From UBA2638 sp046293135 (GTDB lineage: Bacteria > Pseudomonadota > Alphaproteobacteria > Micavibrionales > Micavibrionaceae), in assembly GCA_046293135.1 (NCBI GenBank), contig JBKBPR010000005.1, forward strand, positions 1 to 64,000: a stretch of 64,000 nt of DNA, given 5' to 3'. Position 1 is the first letter of the stretch. Every line of letters begins with the position of its first letter. Below, piece by piece: positions 45,820-56,484 of the stretch. Under the pieces are notes generated by a model. It was not told the DNA's origin. It made no database searches and saw nothing but the letters and a program-made list of their open reading frames with translations. A program made the translations under genes and the position numbers.

Positions 45820-48696
45820 TCAAGGCGTTTCAAACGATTTTTTCAAGGCATACAGCGCATCGAGCGCCTCACGCGGGCTCAAACTATCCGGATCAAGCGC
45901 TTCAAGCTGATCCAAAAGCGCCTTATTGAACGGCGCGAAGCCCTCATCTTGAGCGCTATCTTCCAACGCTTGGTCTACACTCTCAGCGCCCTCAGCAGCG
46001 CCCGCCCGAAACAGCGGCAAATCATCAGCAAGCTTGCGGCTGGCCTGCCCTGAATGCCCGCCTTGCTCCAACTGCGCCAAGACCTGTTTGGCGCGGTGAA
46101 GAACGCTCTGTGGCAATCCGGCCAGCTTGGCAACATGGATACCGTATGACCGATCCGCCGCGCCCGCCTTGACCTTGTGCATAAATACAATCTCGTTCTT
46201 CCACTCGCGCACCTCCATCGCATAGCAGGAAAGCTGCTCCAAACGTGCTGTGAGAGCCGTCAGCTCATGGTAATGGGTCGCAAATACGGCGCGGGAGCGG
46301 TTCACATCATGCAAATGCTCGACACACGCCCAGGCAATCGAAAGCCCGTCAAAGGTCGCTGTTCCGCGCCCGATTTCATCCAAAATCACAAGGCTGCGCT
46401 CGGTCGCCTGATTGAGGATCGCGGCCGTTTCAACCATCTCAACCATAAAGGTTGACTGGCCTCGCGCCAGATCATCCGCCGCCCCGACACGGCTAAAAAT
46501 ACGGTCAATCATTCCGATTTGCGCCTTTTGCGCCGGAACATACGCCCCCATCTGCGCCAAAATCGCAATCAAGGCATTTTGCCGCAGAAATGTCGATTTT
46601 CCGGCCATATTCGGCCCTGTCAGCAGCCATAAACGCTGATTTTCACTAAAATTCGCATCATTGGGGACAAAGGGCTGCGCCTTTTCCTTCAGCGCCTTTT
46701 CAACCACGGGATGACGCCCACCCTCAATCACAAAATCAAGGCTCAAATCCAATTGCGGCCTGACATAGCCCATATCACGCGCCAAATCCGCATGAGAGGC
46801 CGCAACATCCAACTGCGCCAAGGCATGGGCAACCGCGCCGATCTCCTCCGCCAAGCCGCTGACCTCACGGCGCAGGGCTTCAAATATCTCAAGCTCCAGC
46901 GCCAGCGATTTATCCGCCGCTTGCGTAATATCGCGCTCCAGCTCAGCCAGCTCGCCGGTTGTAAAGCGCACAACATTGGCCATTGTCTGGCGGTGGATAT
47001 AAGGGCTTGCGCCATCCTTGGCCATAGCCATCAGCGCATCGGCGTGTTTGGTGCTGACCTCAATAAAATAGCCCAGCACATTGTTAAAACTTATTTTCAG
47101 GCGGTCTATCCCCGTATCTTGCTGATATTTGGTCTGCAACCCTGCAATCAAACGGCGGCTTTCATCCCTGAGCAAGCGCAATTTATCAAGCTGGTCATGA
47201 TAGCCGCCCTTGATGAAATTCCCGTCCCGCGCCAAAAAGGGTGGGGAATCCTGCACTGCTCTTTGCAGCCTATCTTGCAGCGCCGCAACAAGCGGGTTCT
47301 GCGCAAGGATTTTTAACAGCTCTGCAAAAACGACCTTGGCTTGCGGACTGGATTGCAAATGCGCGCGAATGACCTCCGATTGCACCAGGCCATCACGGAT
47401 CATCAGAAGGTCACGCGGCCCACCGCGGCCCACGCTCAGCCTTGCCAAAGCACGTTCCATATCAGGGATGTGACGCAGATGATCCCGCAAATTGCGTTGC
47501 AAATCCGGTTCATCCAAAAGTGCGCCGATGCGTTCCAGCCTTGCGTTAATTTCGGCCAGATCGGTTGACGGGCTGGAGAGATGCGCCTGCAAAAGCCGCC
47601 CGCCCGCATTGCTCAATGTGCGGTCAATCGCATCCAATAACGCGCCCTTACGCTCGCCCTGCTGGGTATGGGTTAGCTCAAGCGAGCGACGCGTTGCACC
47701 ATCAATCTGCATAATTCCGGCGCTCTGCATCCGCTGCGGCAAGGCCAAATACGGCAAGCGGCCTTTTTGTGTCCGCTCAATATAGGCTATCAACGCACCG
47801 ATCGCGGCATATTCGGCGGCGCTAAAGCCCTGTGCGGCCAAGGCAGAATAGCCTGAGCGCTCGGCATAAAGCGATCTTATCCGCTCCAACGCTAAATCGC
47901 TGTCAAATGCACTCACATCCAGCGGCGTTTGCGGCAGCTCCTCCATCCCTGCGAGCAGAGTATGCAATTGCAATTGCGGGTCATTTTTAGTGTCATTTTT
48001 TAGATCACCCTGTATCAGAAATTCGCTGGGCTGAAGCGCGCTCAGGATTGAAAGCAGTGATTTTTGGCTCACCGCCTGAACCGAAAATGCACCCGTCGAA
48101 AGATCCACCCAGCCCAGCGCCATGTCTGTTTCATTCGCCCGCTCCGCTGCGCCAGAATCCTGAACCTTCAGCACCGAAAGCGCCGCCAGATAATTGTGGC
48201 TTTTTGCGTCCAAAAGCTCGTCTTCGGTCAACGTGCCTTGGGTAACAATGCGGACAACCTCGCGGTTTACAAGCGCCTTGCTGGCGGGCAGCCCCTCACG
48301 TTTGGTGCGTGCCTTGGCCTGATCGGGCGTTTCGGTCTGCTCACAAATGGCAACCTTGTATCCGGCCTTGATCAGCTTGGCGAGATAAGGGCCGTAAGAG
48401 TGAAACGGCACACCGCACATTGATATATCATCGCCCTGCGACTTGCCGCGCTTGGTGAGGGTAATGTCCAGCACAGAGGCCGCCGTAACCGCATCCTCAT
48501 AGAACAGCTCATAAAAATCGCCCATACGGTAAAATAACAGGCAATCAGGATGCGCCGCCTTAATCATGTGATATTGCGCCATCATCGGCGTATGCCCTTC
48601 GGCCAGATAATCCTCATGATTTTTAGCCGAAACGTTCTCTGTGCCTGAGGATGACGGATCGGGCTGGTTTTTCTGTGCTGCGCGGCTTGCTCCCAT
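45820..48696 (-). CDS. mutS: DNA mismatch repair protein MutS
   Basis: 958 residues, about 100 more than E. coli because of a 35-residue S/N/E head and internal loops. It binds mismatches and starts repair. The mismatch wedge is in the [14 protein letters not shown] segment (F-x-E), Walker A is GPNMAGKST at about 694-702, and Walker B ([23 protein letters not shown]) follows. The C terminus keeps the dimer helices. It lies downstream of coaBC on the same strand, 44 bases away. No mutL in view. Confidence 0.97.
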   Translation of the reverse strand: MGASRAAQKNQPDPSSSGTENVSAKNHEDYLAEGHTPMMAQYHMIKAAHPDCLLFYRMGDFYELFYEDAVTAASVLDITLTKRGKSQGDDISMCGVPFHSYGPYLAKLIKAGYKVAICEQTETPDQAKARTKREGLPASKALVNREVVRIVTQGTLTEDELLDAKSHNYLAALSVLKVQDSGAAERANETDMALGWVDLSTGAFSVQAVSQKSLLSILSALQPSEFLIQGDLKNDTKNDPQLQLHTLLAGMEELPQTPLDVSAFDSDLALERIRSLYAERSGYSALAAQGFSAAEYAAIGALIAYIERTQKGRLPYLALPQRMQSAGIMQIDGATRRSLELTHTQQGERKGALLDAIDRTLSNAGGRLLQAHLSSPSTDLAEINARLERIGALLDEPDLQRNLRDHLRHIPDMERALARLSVGRGGPRDLLMIRDGLVQSEVIRAHLQSSPQAKVVFAELLKILAQNPLVAALQDRLQRAVQDSPPFLARDGNFIKGGYHDQLDKLRLLRDESRRLIAGLQTKYQQDTGIDRLKISFNNVLGYFIEVSTKHADALMAMAKDGASPYIHRQTMANVVRFTTGELAELERDITQAADKSLALELEIFEALRREVSGLAEEIGAVAHALAQLDVAASHADLARDMGYVRPQLDLSLDFVIEGGRHPVVEKALKEKAQPFVPNDANFSENQRLWLLTGPNMAGKSTFLRQNALIAILAQMGAYVPAQKAQIGMIDRIFSRVGAADDLARGQSTFMVEMVETAAILNQATERSLVILDEIGRGTATFDGLSIAWACVEHLHDVNRSRAVFATHYHELTALTARLEQLSCYAMEVREWKNEIVFMHKVKAGAADRSYGIHVAKLAGLPQSVLHRAKQVLAQLEQGGHSGQASRKLADDLPLFRAGAAEGAESVDQALEDSAQDEGFAPFNKALLDQLEALDPDSLSPREALDALYALKKSFETP

Positions 48697-48739
48697 AGAT
48701 CAAGCATTAAGGGGTTTGGCCGAAAAATTCAAAGAAAAA

Positions 48740-50041
48740 CTATTCCGCAGCGCTCGGAATACTGTTGATGGCTAATGATGGAATCTCGGAATCATCCAAA
48801 TCAGTAAAATGCGCACAAATTTCGGCAACAAGTCGCTCGGCCACGGCCTTTTTGCTCTGCATGCCCCAATCTGAAGCGCTCATCTTATTGGCCTTTGCGG
48901 CAGAGTTTTCCGTATCGCTGCGCTTGATCAAATGGACATGATTGCTTTCAGAGCCAAAAACCGCGCCGCCCGCAACATTATTGGCGACAATCCAATCGCA
49001 GTTTTTTTGCTCAAGCTTTTTCTTTGAATTATTCAATAAGTCATTGGTTTCAGCTGAAAAGCCGATCACTAACTTAGGCCGCACTTTATGATTGGAAAGC
49101 GTTTGGAGAATATCAGGATTTTCTTCCAGTGTAAGCGTCACCGCGCCGCCAGATTGCGCCTTTTTGAGCTTATTTTGCGCCGCGCCATCGCCAGCCATAC
49201 GCCAATCCCCGACCGCCGCCGCGCAAATTGCAATATCGACGGGAAGCGCGTCCTCACAGGCCTGAAGCATCTCCGCCGCTGTTTCAGTGCGGATAAGATG
49301 AGCGCCTTCAGGAGGCTTGATCGCAACAGGGCCGGATATAAGCCTCACTTGCGCGCCCTGACGCAATAGCGCCGCCGCAATCGCATAGCCCTGCTTGCCG
49401 GAGGAACGGTTGCCGATAAAGCGTACAGGGTCAATCGGCTCATAGGTCGGGCCGCTGGTCACAAGCGCGGTTAGGCCCTTCAGCGGTCTATCGAAAAAAA
49501 AACTCTCCAGCGCAGTCATTATTGTTTCAGGCTCAGCCAAGCGCCCTACCCCGAACTCACCGCAGGCCATCTCCCCCTCTTCGGGCGGGATAACCGTTAC
49601 ACCGCGCGCAGTGAGGATTTGCAGATTATCCTGCGTGGCCGGATTATCCCACATCTGATGATTCATCGCCGGAGCCACCAAAATCGGCTTATCAGAGGCC
49701 AAAAGCGCGGCCGTGGCTAGATCATCAGCGCGGCCATGCGCTATTTTTGCCAGAATATCCGCACTCGCAGGGGCAACCAGAACCACATCAGCCTCACGGC
49801 TGAGACGAATATGCCCCATCTCCATTTCGTCTTTCAGCGACCAAAGATCAGTATAAACAGGATGCTCGCAAAGCGCAGAAACACTGAGCGGCGTCACAAA
49901 CTGCGCCCCGCCAGCGGTCAAAACGACCCGCAGTTGACCGCCGCGTTTACGGATCAAACGGATCAGCTCCAATGATTTATACGCGGCAATCCCGCCGCTT
50001 ATAATCAGTAAAATCGTTTTATTTTCAAAGACTCCGCTCAT
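48740..50041 (-). CDS. coaBC: Bifunctional phosphopantothenoylcysteine decarboxylase/synthetase
   Basis: 433 residues from ATG 50041, the start beyond the upstream terminator hairpin. CoaC half (about 1-185): flavin-binding LLIISGGIAAYKSLELIR, and APAMNHQMWDNPATQDNL with the catalytic pair, plus MACGEFGVGRL. CoaB half (about 186-433): VTSGPTYEPIDPVRFIGNRSSGKQGYAIA, with KLKK loop (NKLKKAQSGGAV) and NPDIL. It makes 4'-phosphopantetheine for coenzyme A. Followed by mutS. Confidence 0.96.
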   Translation of the reverse strand: MSGVFENKTILLIISGGIAAYKSLELIRLIRKRGGQLRVVLTAGGAQFVTPLSVSALCEHPVYTDLWSLKDEMEMGHIRLSREADVVLVAPASADILAKIAHGRADDLATAALLASDKPILVAPAMNHQMWDNPATQDNLQILTARGVTVIPPEEGEMACGEFGVGRLAEPETIMTALESFFFDRPLKGLTALVTSGPTYEPIDPVRFIGNRSSGKQGYAIAAALLRQGAQVRLISGPVAIKPPEGAHLIRTETAAEMLQACEDALPVDIAICAAAVGDWRMAGDGAAQNKLKKAQSGGAVTLTLEENPDILQTLSNHKVRPKLVIGFSAETNDLLNNSKKKLEQKNCDWIVANNVAGGAVFGSESNHVHLIKRSDTENSAAKANKMSASDWGMQSKKAVAERLVAEICAHFTDLDDSEIPSLAINSIPSAAE

Positions 50042-50059
50042 GCTTCTCACCATAAACAT

Positions 50060-50088
50060 AAAGCCCCGCTTTGTGAAGCAGGGCTTTA
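50060..50088 (-). terminator. Terminator of the small acidic-protein gene
   Basis: On the minus strand AAAGCCCTGCTT pairs with AAGCGGGGCTTT (one G·U) over a 4-base loop. It lies 28-55 bases past the stop at 50115 and just before the coaBC start. Confidence 0.8.
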
Positions 50089-50114
50089 AAAATTCTTAAA
50101 CCAGAAACTTAAGA

Positions 50115-50393
50115 TTACTCTTCAGTCTCTTCTTCTGTTTCATCTTCAGTCGCCTCATCAGCGGCTTCTTCAGCATCTTCCACTGCGTCTTCTACAGCGT
50201 CCACTGCCTCTTCAAAGGCTTCAACCGCATCATCAGTGGCTTCTTCGATTGTGACTTCATAGCCGGATGCCGGCTCGATTGCGGCAAAGTTGCCTGCATC
50301 GCCAGACATATTGTTGTAAATCGTAAATACTGCGACAAGACCCGCCACCAATACCATACCGGAAAAGAAAATAGATTTTGTAAAGTTACTCAT
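50115..50393 (-). CDS. Small acidic membrane-anchored protein
   Basis: 92 residues. One N-terminal helix (FFSGMVLVAGLVAVFTIYNNM) is followed by a highly acidic tail, in which most of the last 45 residues are E, D, A or T (EDAVEDAEEAADEATEDETEEETEE). It likely sits in the inner membrane with the tail exposed. It occupies the position between ubiE and coaBC where ubiB is usually found. It has its own terminator. Function unknown. Confidence 0.7.
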   Translation of the reverse strand: MSNFTKSIFFSGMVLVAGLVAVFTIYNNMSGDAGNFAAIEPASGYEVTIEEATDDAVEAFEEAVDAVEDAVEDAEEAADEATEDETEEETEE

Positions 50394-50542
50394 TGTTTAT
50401 CCTTATTCAATGTTAAAAATCATAGCCAAATTGGATGCACCAATAATTTATTTTGTACAGCTTGCAGTTCTGAAGTTTTAAATGTCAACCAAAAACAATA
50501 ATCAGCTCATATTTATGTAAATAATTCATATCGCATCCTTTG

Positions 50543-51304
50543 TCAAGACTTATATGCAAAATGTATGCAAGTTATGCCAGCACTCAGATTAAAATACTCA
50601 CATTTTTCGAATCCTGCATCCAAAACCCTTGATTTCAGGACTTTTTGATCAGGGTGTTTGCGAATACTCTCAACCAGATACTGATAACTTTCGCGGTCAT
50701 TGGCAACGATCGCGCCAATTTGCGGGATAACCAACGTTGAATACAGGTCATACCCTTTCGAAAGTAACGGATTTTGTACTTTCGAGAATTCAAGGCAGTA
50801 AAACCGCCCGCCGGGCTTGAGCACACGATGCGCCTCCCGCAAGGCTTTATCAATATGTGTTACATTTCTTAGCCCGAAAGCAATCGTATAGACATCAAAG
50901 CTGTTATCCTCAAAGGGCAAGTCTTCGGCATTGCCCGTAACCCAGCGAAAATCATTGAGCCAGCCCAGATCGATAGCGCGGTCACGCCCGACAGCAAGCA
51001 TATTTTCCGTCAGGTCGCACAGTGTAATATCCGCCCCCGCGCCCAAACGCCGCCGCAAGCGAAAGGCGATATCGCCCGTCCCGCCCGCAACATCAAGGTA
51101 GCGCAAGCCTTGACGCGGGCGGATCATGCGGATCAACCTATCCTTCCAAAGCCTATGCACTCCGCCAGACATCAGATCGTTCATCACATCATATTTATCC
51201 GCAACATTCGAAAACACGCCGTGAACGCGCTCGGTCTTTTCTTGCGGCTCGACATTTTCTTCGCCGAACCATCGGCTTTCAGGATTTTCTTTTGTATCAC
51301 TCAT
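50543..51304 (-). CDS. ubiE: Demethylmenaquinone/ubiquinone C-methyltransferase UbiE
   Basis: 253 residues from ATG 51304 (MSDTKENPESRWFGEENV), the start that fits the family. SAM-dependent methylation in ubiquinone synthesis. Motif I is LDVAGGTGDIAFRL, and the UbiE signature blocks YDVMNDLMSGGVHRLWKDRLI and RVLKPGGRFYCLEFSKVQNPLLSKGYDLYS are intact. It diverges from murJ. Confidence 0.96.
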   Translation of the reverse strand: MSDTKENPESRWFGEENVEPQEKTERVHGVFSNVADKYDVMNDLMSGGVHRLWKDRLIRMIRPRQGLRYLDVAGGTGDIAFRLRRRLGAGADITLCDLTENMLAVGRDRAIDLGWLNDFRWVTGNAEDLPFEDNSFDVYTIAFGLRNVTHIDKALREAHRVLKPGGRFYCLEFSKVQNPLLSKGYDLYSTLVIPQIGAIVANDRESYQYLVESIRKHPDQKVLKSRVLDAGFEKCEYFNLSAGITCIHFAYKS

Positions 51305-51361
51305 CGTTTTTATAAAGCACAGATTGAGGCGCTTCACAACATCTGCTAAACAGCTTTTATC

Positions 51362-52888
51362 ATGAGTCTTTTGCGCGCGATGAGCACTGTTGCAGGATTA
51401 ACCGGAATCTCTCGGATTGCGGGATTTGTCCGCGACATCATGACCGCCTCGATCCTTGGCGTGGGGCTGGTCGCTGACGCATTTGTGGTTGCGCTTAAAT
51501 TGCCGAATTTTTTCCGCCGCGTCACGGCTGAGGGCGCGTTTAGCGTTTCTTTCGTTCCCGTTTACACCCAAACGCTGGAGCAAGACGGCAAAGAGAGAGC
51601 TGCCCGTTTTGCCTCCGATGCCTTCTGGATCATGACAGGCATTTTATTTGTCTTCTCCGCTCTGGCAATGCTGTTGATGCCCTTTGTGATTATGCTCATC
51701 GCACCGGGGTTTCAGAGTGATCCTGAACGTTTCGGGCTGGCCGTTGAACTGACCCGTATCACCTTCCCTTATTTGCTGCTGATGTCACTATCCGCGCTGC
51801 TAGGCGGCATTTTGAATGCCAATAACCGCTTTGCCCCCTTTGCCTTTGCGCCGACCTTGTTCAATCTTTCGCTAATCGGGGCGCTGCTGCTGGAACATCT
51901 CTTTAAAACCCCCGGCCACGCGCTGAGCTGGGGAATTTTATGCGCCGGATTTGCACAGTTTTTTATGCTGCTTTATTGCGCGCATCGGATCGGCTTTCGT
52001 ATAACATTCAAAATTCCGGTCTTCACCGAAAAAATCCGCAAGGTTTTTAGGCTCATGGGGCCGGGCGTGCTCGGCGCGGGGGTCATGCATATCAATCTGT
52101 TCGCAGATATTATTCTCGCCTCATTCCTCGCCAGCGGCTCGATTTCCTATCTTTATTACGCTGACCGCCTCAATCAACTGCCGCTCGGCGTGGTCGGGAT
52201 TGCGGTTGGCACAGCCCTACTCCCGCTCCTGACCAAGGCGCTCAGCCGCAATGACCGTAACGAAGCGCGTCATCTGTTTAACCGCGCAATGGAATATTGC
52301 CTGCTCCTTGCGCTACCCGCCTCCTTGGGGCTAATCCTTATTCCGCAAGAGCTGATCGGCGCGTTGTTCGAGCGCGGCGCTTTCGGGGCGGAGGACACGC
52401 ATATGACCGCGATGGTGCTGATGGGCTATGCGATCGGATTGCCGCCTTATATCTTGATTAAAATATTCTCAACATTGCATTGGGCCAATCAGGACACAAC
52501 CACACCCGTTAAAATTTCAATCATCGCCACAGTGTTCAATATCGCGCTGTCTATCGCGCTAATTTTTCAGATCGGCGTGATCGGAATAGCGCTCGCCACG
52601 GGGATTTCCGGTTGGCTACAGATCATATTGCACTGGCGCGCCGTGAAAGGCTCTGACATTGCCGTTTTTGATCAAGCCTTCAAACGCCGTATCTTAAAAA
52701 TCTTCATCGGAACGCTTTTAATGGGCGTGGCCGTTTTTGCGCTCAAGCTCATTTTGCCAAGCTATATCGGGAATGACCTGCTGTTGATGCTAGCACTGGT
52801 CGGCGCAGGAATAACGGTTTATACAGGTTTTTCATTTTTCACTGGCCTTTTGAGGCTGTCTGTACTAAAAAAAATCCATAAAAAATAA
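51362..52888 (+). CDS. murJ: Lipid II flippase MurJ
   Basis: 508 residues with 13-14 membrane helices. Flips lipid II for peptidoglycan. MSLLRAMSTVAGLTGISRIAGFVRDIMTASILGVG is the usual N terminus, and RRVTAEGAFSVSFVP, GGILNANNRFAPFAFAP and PLGVVGIAVGTALLPLL mark the MviN family. In other alphaproteobacteria it is followed by trpS, as here, with one unknown gene between. Confidence 0.95.
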   Translation: MSLLRAMSTVAGLTGISRIAGFVRDIMTASILGVGLVADAFVVALKLPNFFRRVTAEGAFSVSFVPVYTQTLEQDGKERAARFASDAFWIMTGILFVFSALAMLLMPFVIMLIAPGFQSDPERFGLAVELTRITFPYLLLMSLSALLGGILNANNRFAPFAFAPTLFNLSLIGALLLEHLFKTPGHALSWGILCAGFAQFFMLLYCAHRIGFRITFKIPVFTEKIRKVFRLMGPGVLGAGVMHINLFADIILASFLASGSISYLYYADRLNQLPLGVVGIAVGTALLPLLTKALSRNDRNEARHLFNRAMEYCLLLALPASLGLILIPQELIGALFERGAFGAEDTHMTAMVLMGYAIGLPPYILIKIFSTLHWANQDTTTPVKISIIATVFNIALSIALIFQIGVIGIALATGISGWLQIILHWRAVKGSDIAVFDQAFKRRILKIFIGTLLMGVAVFALKLILPSYIGNDLLLMLALVGAGITVYTGFSFFTGLLRLSVLKKIHKK

Positions 52889-52918
52889 AAATATAATAAT
52901 TTATGCAGGGATTTATCA

Positions 52919-53572
52919 ATGTTTCGCGTTTTGGGAAAAGCCGCCCATTGGACGGCTCAAACCATTTTCGAAGATGCTTATCGAAAAAGACGTCTTAATT
53001 CTTTATTGAACCAATATAGAGAGTTTTGCAGGGATTTTTTAGATGCTGATGATGAAGAGCTTTTAAAGGCTATTAGCAGCAACCAAGGCATGGACAAATG
53101 GGTGAATATTGGCGGCCTTGCTCTAGATTTTCATATGGCAGCGTGTATACCCGTTCACGCCACGCCTTATGATCGCCAAAAATATCTTCTTCCGCTATTT
53201 GATCAATTACGCCGCCAAATTCAAACAGGCGTCACCGATGCCCATATCGCGCCAGATGCCAATACAATTGATGAATGCTACGTCCGCCCCTGCGATCTGT
53301 GGAATTTGCTAAAGGATGCGCCACTCCCTGACGGCGGCAGACACCATAAAGCCCCAAGCCGTCACACAGAGCATACTCGCAATGACGAGATTCCGTTTAC
53401 ACTTACACTTCATGGCAAGGAAACGGAACAATGGCTTAACATTCGCCTGCCTCTGATCTTTGCGCTTGCCGTGGCCGAGGATTATACGCGGACTATTAAA
53501 AAACGAACGCCTTACAGCACGGCAAAAGACGGCGCGATAACAATGCACACAAATAATCCATATCTCGCTTAA
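52919..53572 (+). CDS. Protein of unknown function between murJ and trpS
   Basis: 217 residues. No signal peptide or membrane helix. An amphipathic head (MFRVLGKAAHWTAQTIFEDAYRKRRLNSLLNQY) is followed by a globular part with DKWVNIGGLALDFHMAACIPVHATPYDRQKYLLPLFDQLRRQI, then a variable linker and a helical end. It is in step with murJ (30-base gap) and trpS, so it may be cotranscribed. I do not recognise the family. Confidence 0.65.
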   Translation: MFRVLGKAAHWTAQTIFEDAYRKRRLNSLLNQYREFCRDFLDADDEELLKAISSNQGMDKWVNIGGLALDFHMAACIPVHATPYDRQKYLLPLFDQLRRQIQTGVTDAHIAPDANTIDECYVRPCDLWNLLKDAPLPDGGRHHKAPSRHTEHTRNDEIPFTLTLHGKETEQWLNIRLPLIFALAVAEDYTRTIKKRTPYSTAKDGAITMHTNNPYLA

Positions 53573-53650
53573 CTTTTGTATCAAAGCGTGATACCTCTAT
53601 TGCCGTTTTCATTGATTTTAAAACCGTAATATTAGAGGCCAAATACCGCC

Positions 53651-54655
53651 ATGAAACGCATTTTATCTTGCATGCAGCCCACCAGCCATTTGCATATCGG
53701 CAACTATCTGGGCGCGCTGAAAAACTTTGTGGCCTTGCAGGAAGAAGGCGCAGAGTGCCTCTATGGCGTTGTGGATCTTCACGCCATTACGGTGGCCTAT
53801 GACAAGGATGCACTCGCCCAAGCCACACGGGAGATTGCGGCCGCTTATATTGCTTCGGGGATTGATCCGAAAAAATCGTCAATCTTTGTGCAATCGGCAG
53901 TTCCGGCGCATTCCCAGCTCATGTGGTTGCTGGCAACGATGTCGCAAATGGGCAAGCTGGAGCGTATGACCCAATTCAAAGACAAGGCCGGAAAAGACAA
54001 GGAACGCGCAGGACTAGGGCTTTTTGCTTATCCCGTACTTATGGCGGCGGATATATTGCTGTATAAGGCGACACATGTTCCCGTTGGCGAGGATCAAAAG
54101 CAGCATCTTGAACTATCACGGGAGATTGCCTCAACCTTTAACACGCGCTACGGCACGGAGCATTTCATTCAGCCCGAACCGTTTATCACTGGCCCGGCGC
54201 CGCGCGTGATGTCCTTGCGGGACGGCACACAAAAAATGAGCAAATCTGCCGAATCGGATCTCAGCCGTATTAATCTGACCGATGATGCCGATACGATTTC
54301 GAAGAAAATCAAAAAGGCAAAGTCCGATGCCGAGGCTCTGCCCGACAATGAAGCGGCGCTCGATGGCCGCCCTGAGGCGAAAAACCTTGTTATGCTTTAT
54401 GCCGCGCTCGCGAATATATCGCGGCAAGCGGTTCTAAACCAATTCGCCGGAAAGGGCTTCGGCGAATTCAAGCCGGCCTTGATCGAGGTCGCCGTTGCAC
54501 ATTTAGAACCAATTACGACACGTATGAGCGCATTGATGAATGACACAAGTGAGATTGACCGTATTCTCGCAGAGGGCAACGCAAAGGCCAATGCGATTGC
54601 ATCCAAAACACTGCAAGAAACACAAGAGATTATGGGGTTTTGGAAAATAGATTAA
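53651..54655 (+). CDS. trpS: Tryptophanyl-tRNA synthetase
   Basis: 334 residues, class I. HIGH-type motif HLHIGNYLGAL near the N terminus and KMSKS inside GTQKMSKSAESDL. ADILLYKATHVPVGEDQKQHLELSREIA is the tryptophan/ATP region. An essential gene with no oddities. Confidence 0.97.
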   Translation: MKRILSCMQPTSHLHIGNYLGALKNFVALQEEGAECLYGVVDLHAITVAYDKDALAQATREIAAAYIASGIDPKKSSIFVQSAVPAHSQLMWLLATMSQMGKLERMTQFKDKAGKDKERAGLGLFAYPVLMAADILLYKATHVPVGEDQKQHLELSREIASTFNTRYGTEHFIQPEPFITGPAPRVMSLRDGTQKMSKSAESDLSRINLTDDADTISKKIKKAKSDAEALPDNEAALDGRPEAKNLVMLYAALANISRQAVLNQFAGKGFGEFKPALIEVAVAHLEPITTRMSALMNDTSEIDRILAEGNAKANAIASKTLQETQEIMGFWKID

Positions 54656-54735
54656 CCACCTGTTCAGATTTTTGCTGGCATCATGGTAAAGAATGAGTCA
54701 TAATTTACCTTAAGAAATCTACTTGGATTCCCGCC

Positions 54736-55419
54736 ATGCAAAAAAACAAATTCAGATTTTTCAAAAATTCAGTTTTCACAGGATTGGCTATCGCCGCCCT
54801 AATGCTTGGCGTCTCACAATCACGTGAAGCCAGCGCCGAGATTTTCTACTGGCAGGACGCGCACACAAATATGTCATTCACCTATCCTGACCGTTGGTCG
54901 CCGCGCCATACCCAGCGCCCTGATGATATTTTTGCCGTCGCCGCACCGGGTTTTAACAATCACGCCATTTGTCGATTGCGTGTGCGCGAAGATCGCCGCT
55001 ATGCGATTTTCCCTGAGTATTTTGATAGCAATATCCAGCGTATCGCCTACAGCAAAAATTTCTGGGAAGAATATCTCGGTGAATATGATAACGTTCATAT
55101 TCACACCGTCTATGACAATGCAGGCCTAGGGCGCGGCTTTGGTAGCTTCGCAAGCGCCAGCTATACAACGGCGCTTGGCCCCAAGATGGATAAACGCGCT
55201 TTAATGTTTGTTTCACTTTACAACAACAAGGCCTATATCATCGAATGCTCCGCCGAACAAAGCTCATACCACAAATGGCACAATTCGTTCTTAAGCGTTG
55301 TGAAATCCGTTGATTTCCGCAAAGAAGTCAATGAAGCCAAAAACGGATATTACCGTAACTTCTATGGCAATATGATGAGCATCCGCGGGCCGCGCAAGAT
55401 TGACATTGATATTTACTAG
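54736..55419 (+). CDS. Exported protein of unknown function
   Basis: 227 residues with a signal peptide (FFKNSVFTGLAIAALMLGVSQSREASA). The mature part begins IFYWQDAHTNMSFTYPDRW, reminiscent of small lipoprotein-like domains that bind ligands, with two cysteines (ICRLRVRED and IIECSAEQS). The YPDRW motif and the FLSVVKSVDF end fit PsbP/DUF1795-type folds, but the resemblance is weak. It stands alone between trpS and tauE. Confidence 0.6.
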   Translation: MQKNKFRFFKNSVFTGLAIAALMLGVSQSREASAEIFYWQDAHTNMSFTYPDRWSPRHTQRPDDIFAVAAPGFNNHAICRLRVREDRRYAIFPEYFDSNIQRIAYSKNFWEEYLGEYDNVHIHTVYDNAGLGRGFGSFASASYTTALGPKMDKRALMFVSLYNNKAYIIECSAEQSSYHKWHNSFLSVVKSVDFRKEVNEAKNGYYRNFYGNMMSIRGPRKIDIDIY

Positions 55420-55572
55420 TATCCGTAGGTAAATCCTTTCCCTCTTCCGTCAAAGATTGCATCAAACAAAGCTTTCAGGCATTGTGTGAGAGAAACTGAA
55501 TATACGCAGTTTTATGTTCGATAACATAACACCCAAAATAGACCTTGGTCATAGCCGATAAGCCGCAAAACC

Positions 55573-56484
55573 ATGCAGATTTATCTTCCGATTGCTGAAA
55601 TTTCCGTCGCCGCTGAAACCGTCTTTATGCTCGGTGCAATGGTCGGCGTACTTTCGGGGGTTTTTGGTGTCGGCGGCGGTTTTCTAACCACGCCATTTCT
55701 TATTTTCCTCGGCATCCCGCCAGCCGTCGCCGTTGGCACACAAGGCAGCCAGCTTGTCGCCTCGGGCGTTTCCGGCACAATGGGGCATTTCAAACGTGGC
55801 AATGTTGACCTTAAAATCGGTGGCGTTATGCTGATTGGTGGCTTCCTTGGCTCGTTTATCGGGATTTTGATTTTCCGCCTGTTGCAACATATCGGCCAGA
55901 TCGATTTTGCCGTGTCGTTCCTCTATGTCATACTTTTGGGCGCTATCGGCACCATGATGCTATCCGAAACCATCTTCAGCAGCTTCAAGAAAAAAACAGT
56001 GCGTTCACAATTCAATGCGCAGCGCGTTTCGCCGTTTATTGCCCGCCTGCCTTATAAAATGCGATTTCCACGCTCAAAGCTATACATCAGCGCGCTTGTC
56101 CCCGGATCAATCGGCTTTGTCGGCGGAATTCTCGCCTCTATCCTCGGGATTGGCGGCGGGTTTTTGATCGTTCCTGCTATGATTTATATTCTGGGCATGT
56201 CAACCATTCTGGCCGCCGGAACATCGCTGTTCCAGATGATTTTCACCACAGCCTTTGCCACAATGATGCACGCCACCGTCAATAACACGGTTGATATTAT
56301 GCTTGCCGTTATTCTGATCATCGGCGGGGTAATCGGCACGCAATTCGGCTTGGCCTTTGCGAAATATATCAAACCGCTTCATGCGCGGATAATTCTGGCC
56401 ATCCTCGTTCTGGCCGTCAGTGTGCGCCTTGCCCTGCAACTCATATTGGAGCCCGAGGAGCTATACTCCACGGTGATTATGTGA
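55573..56484 (+). CDS. TauE/SafE-family anion permease
   Basis: 303 residues, eight or so membrane helices in two repeats, each with a Gly-rich motif (GVLSGVFGVGGGFLTTPFLIFLGIPP and ILASILGIGGGFLIVPAMIYILGM). Members export sulfite or organosulfonates. It overlaps the next gene by a few bases, and TauE–TIGR02186 pairs are a conserved alphaproteobacterial arrangement, so the two proteins probably work together. Confidence 0.92.
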   Translation: MQIYLPIAEISVAAETVFMLGAMVGVLSGVFGVGGGFLTTPFLIFLGIPPAVAVGTQGSQLVASGVSGTMGHFKRGNVDLKIGGVMLIGGFLGSFIGILIFRLLQHIGQIDFAVSFLYVILLGAIGTMMLSETIFSSFKKKTVRSQFNAQRVSPFIARLPYKMRFPRSKLYISALVPGSIGFVGGILASILGIGGGFLIVPAMIYILGMSTILAAGTSLFQMIFTTAFATMMHATVNNTVDIMLAVILIIGGVIGTQFGLAFAKYIKPLHARIILAILVLAVSVRLALQLILEPEELYSTVIM

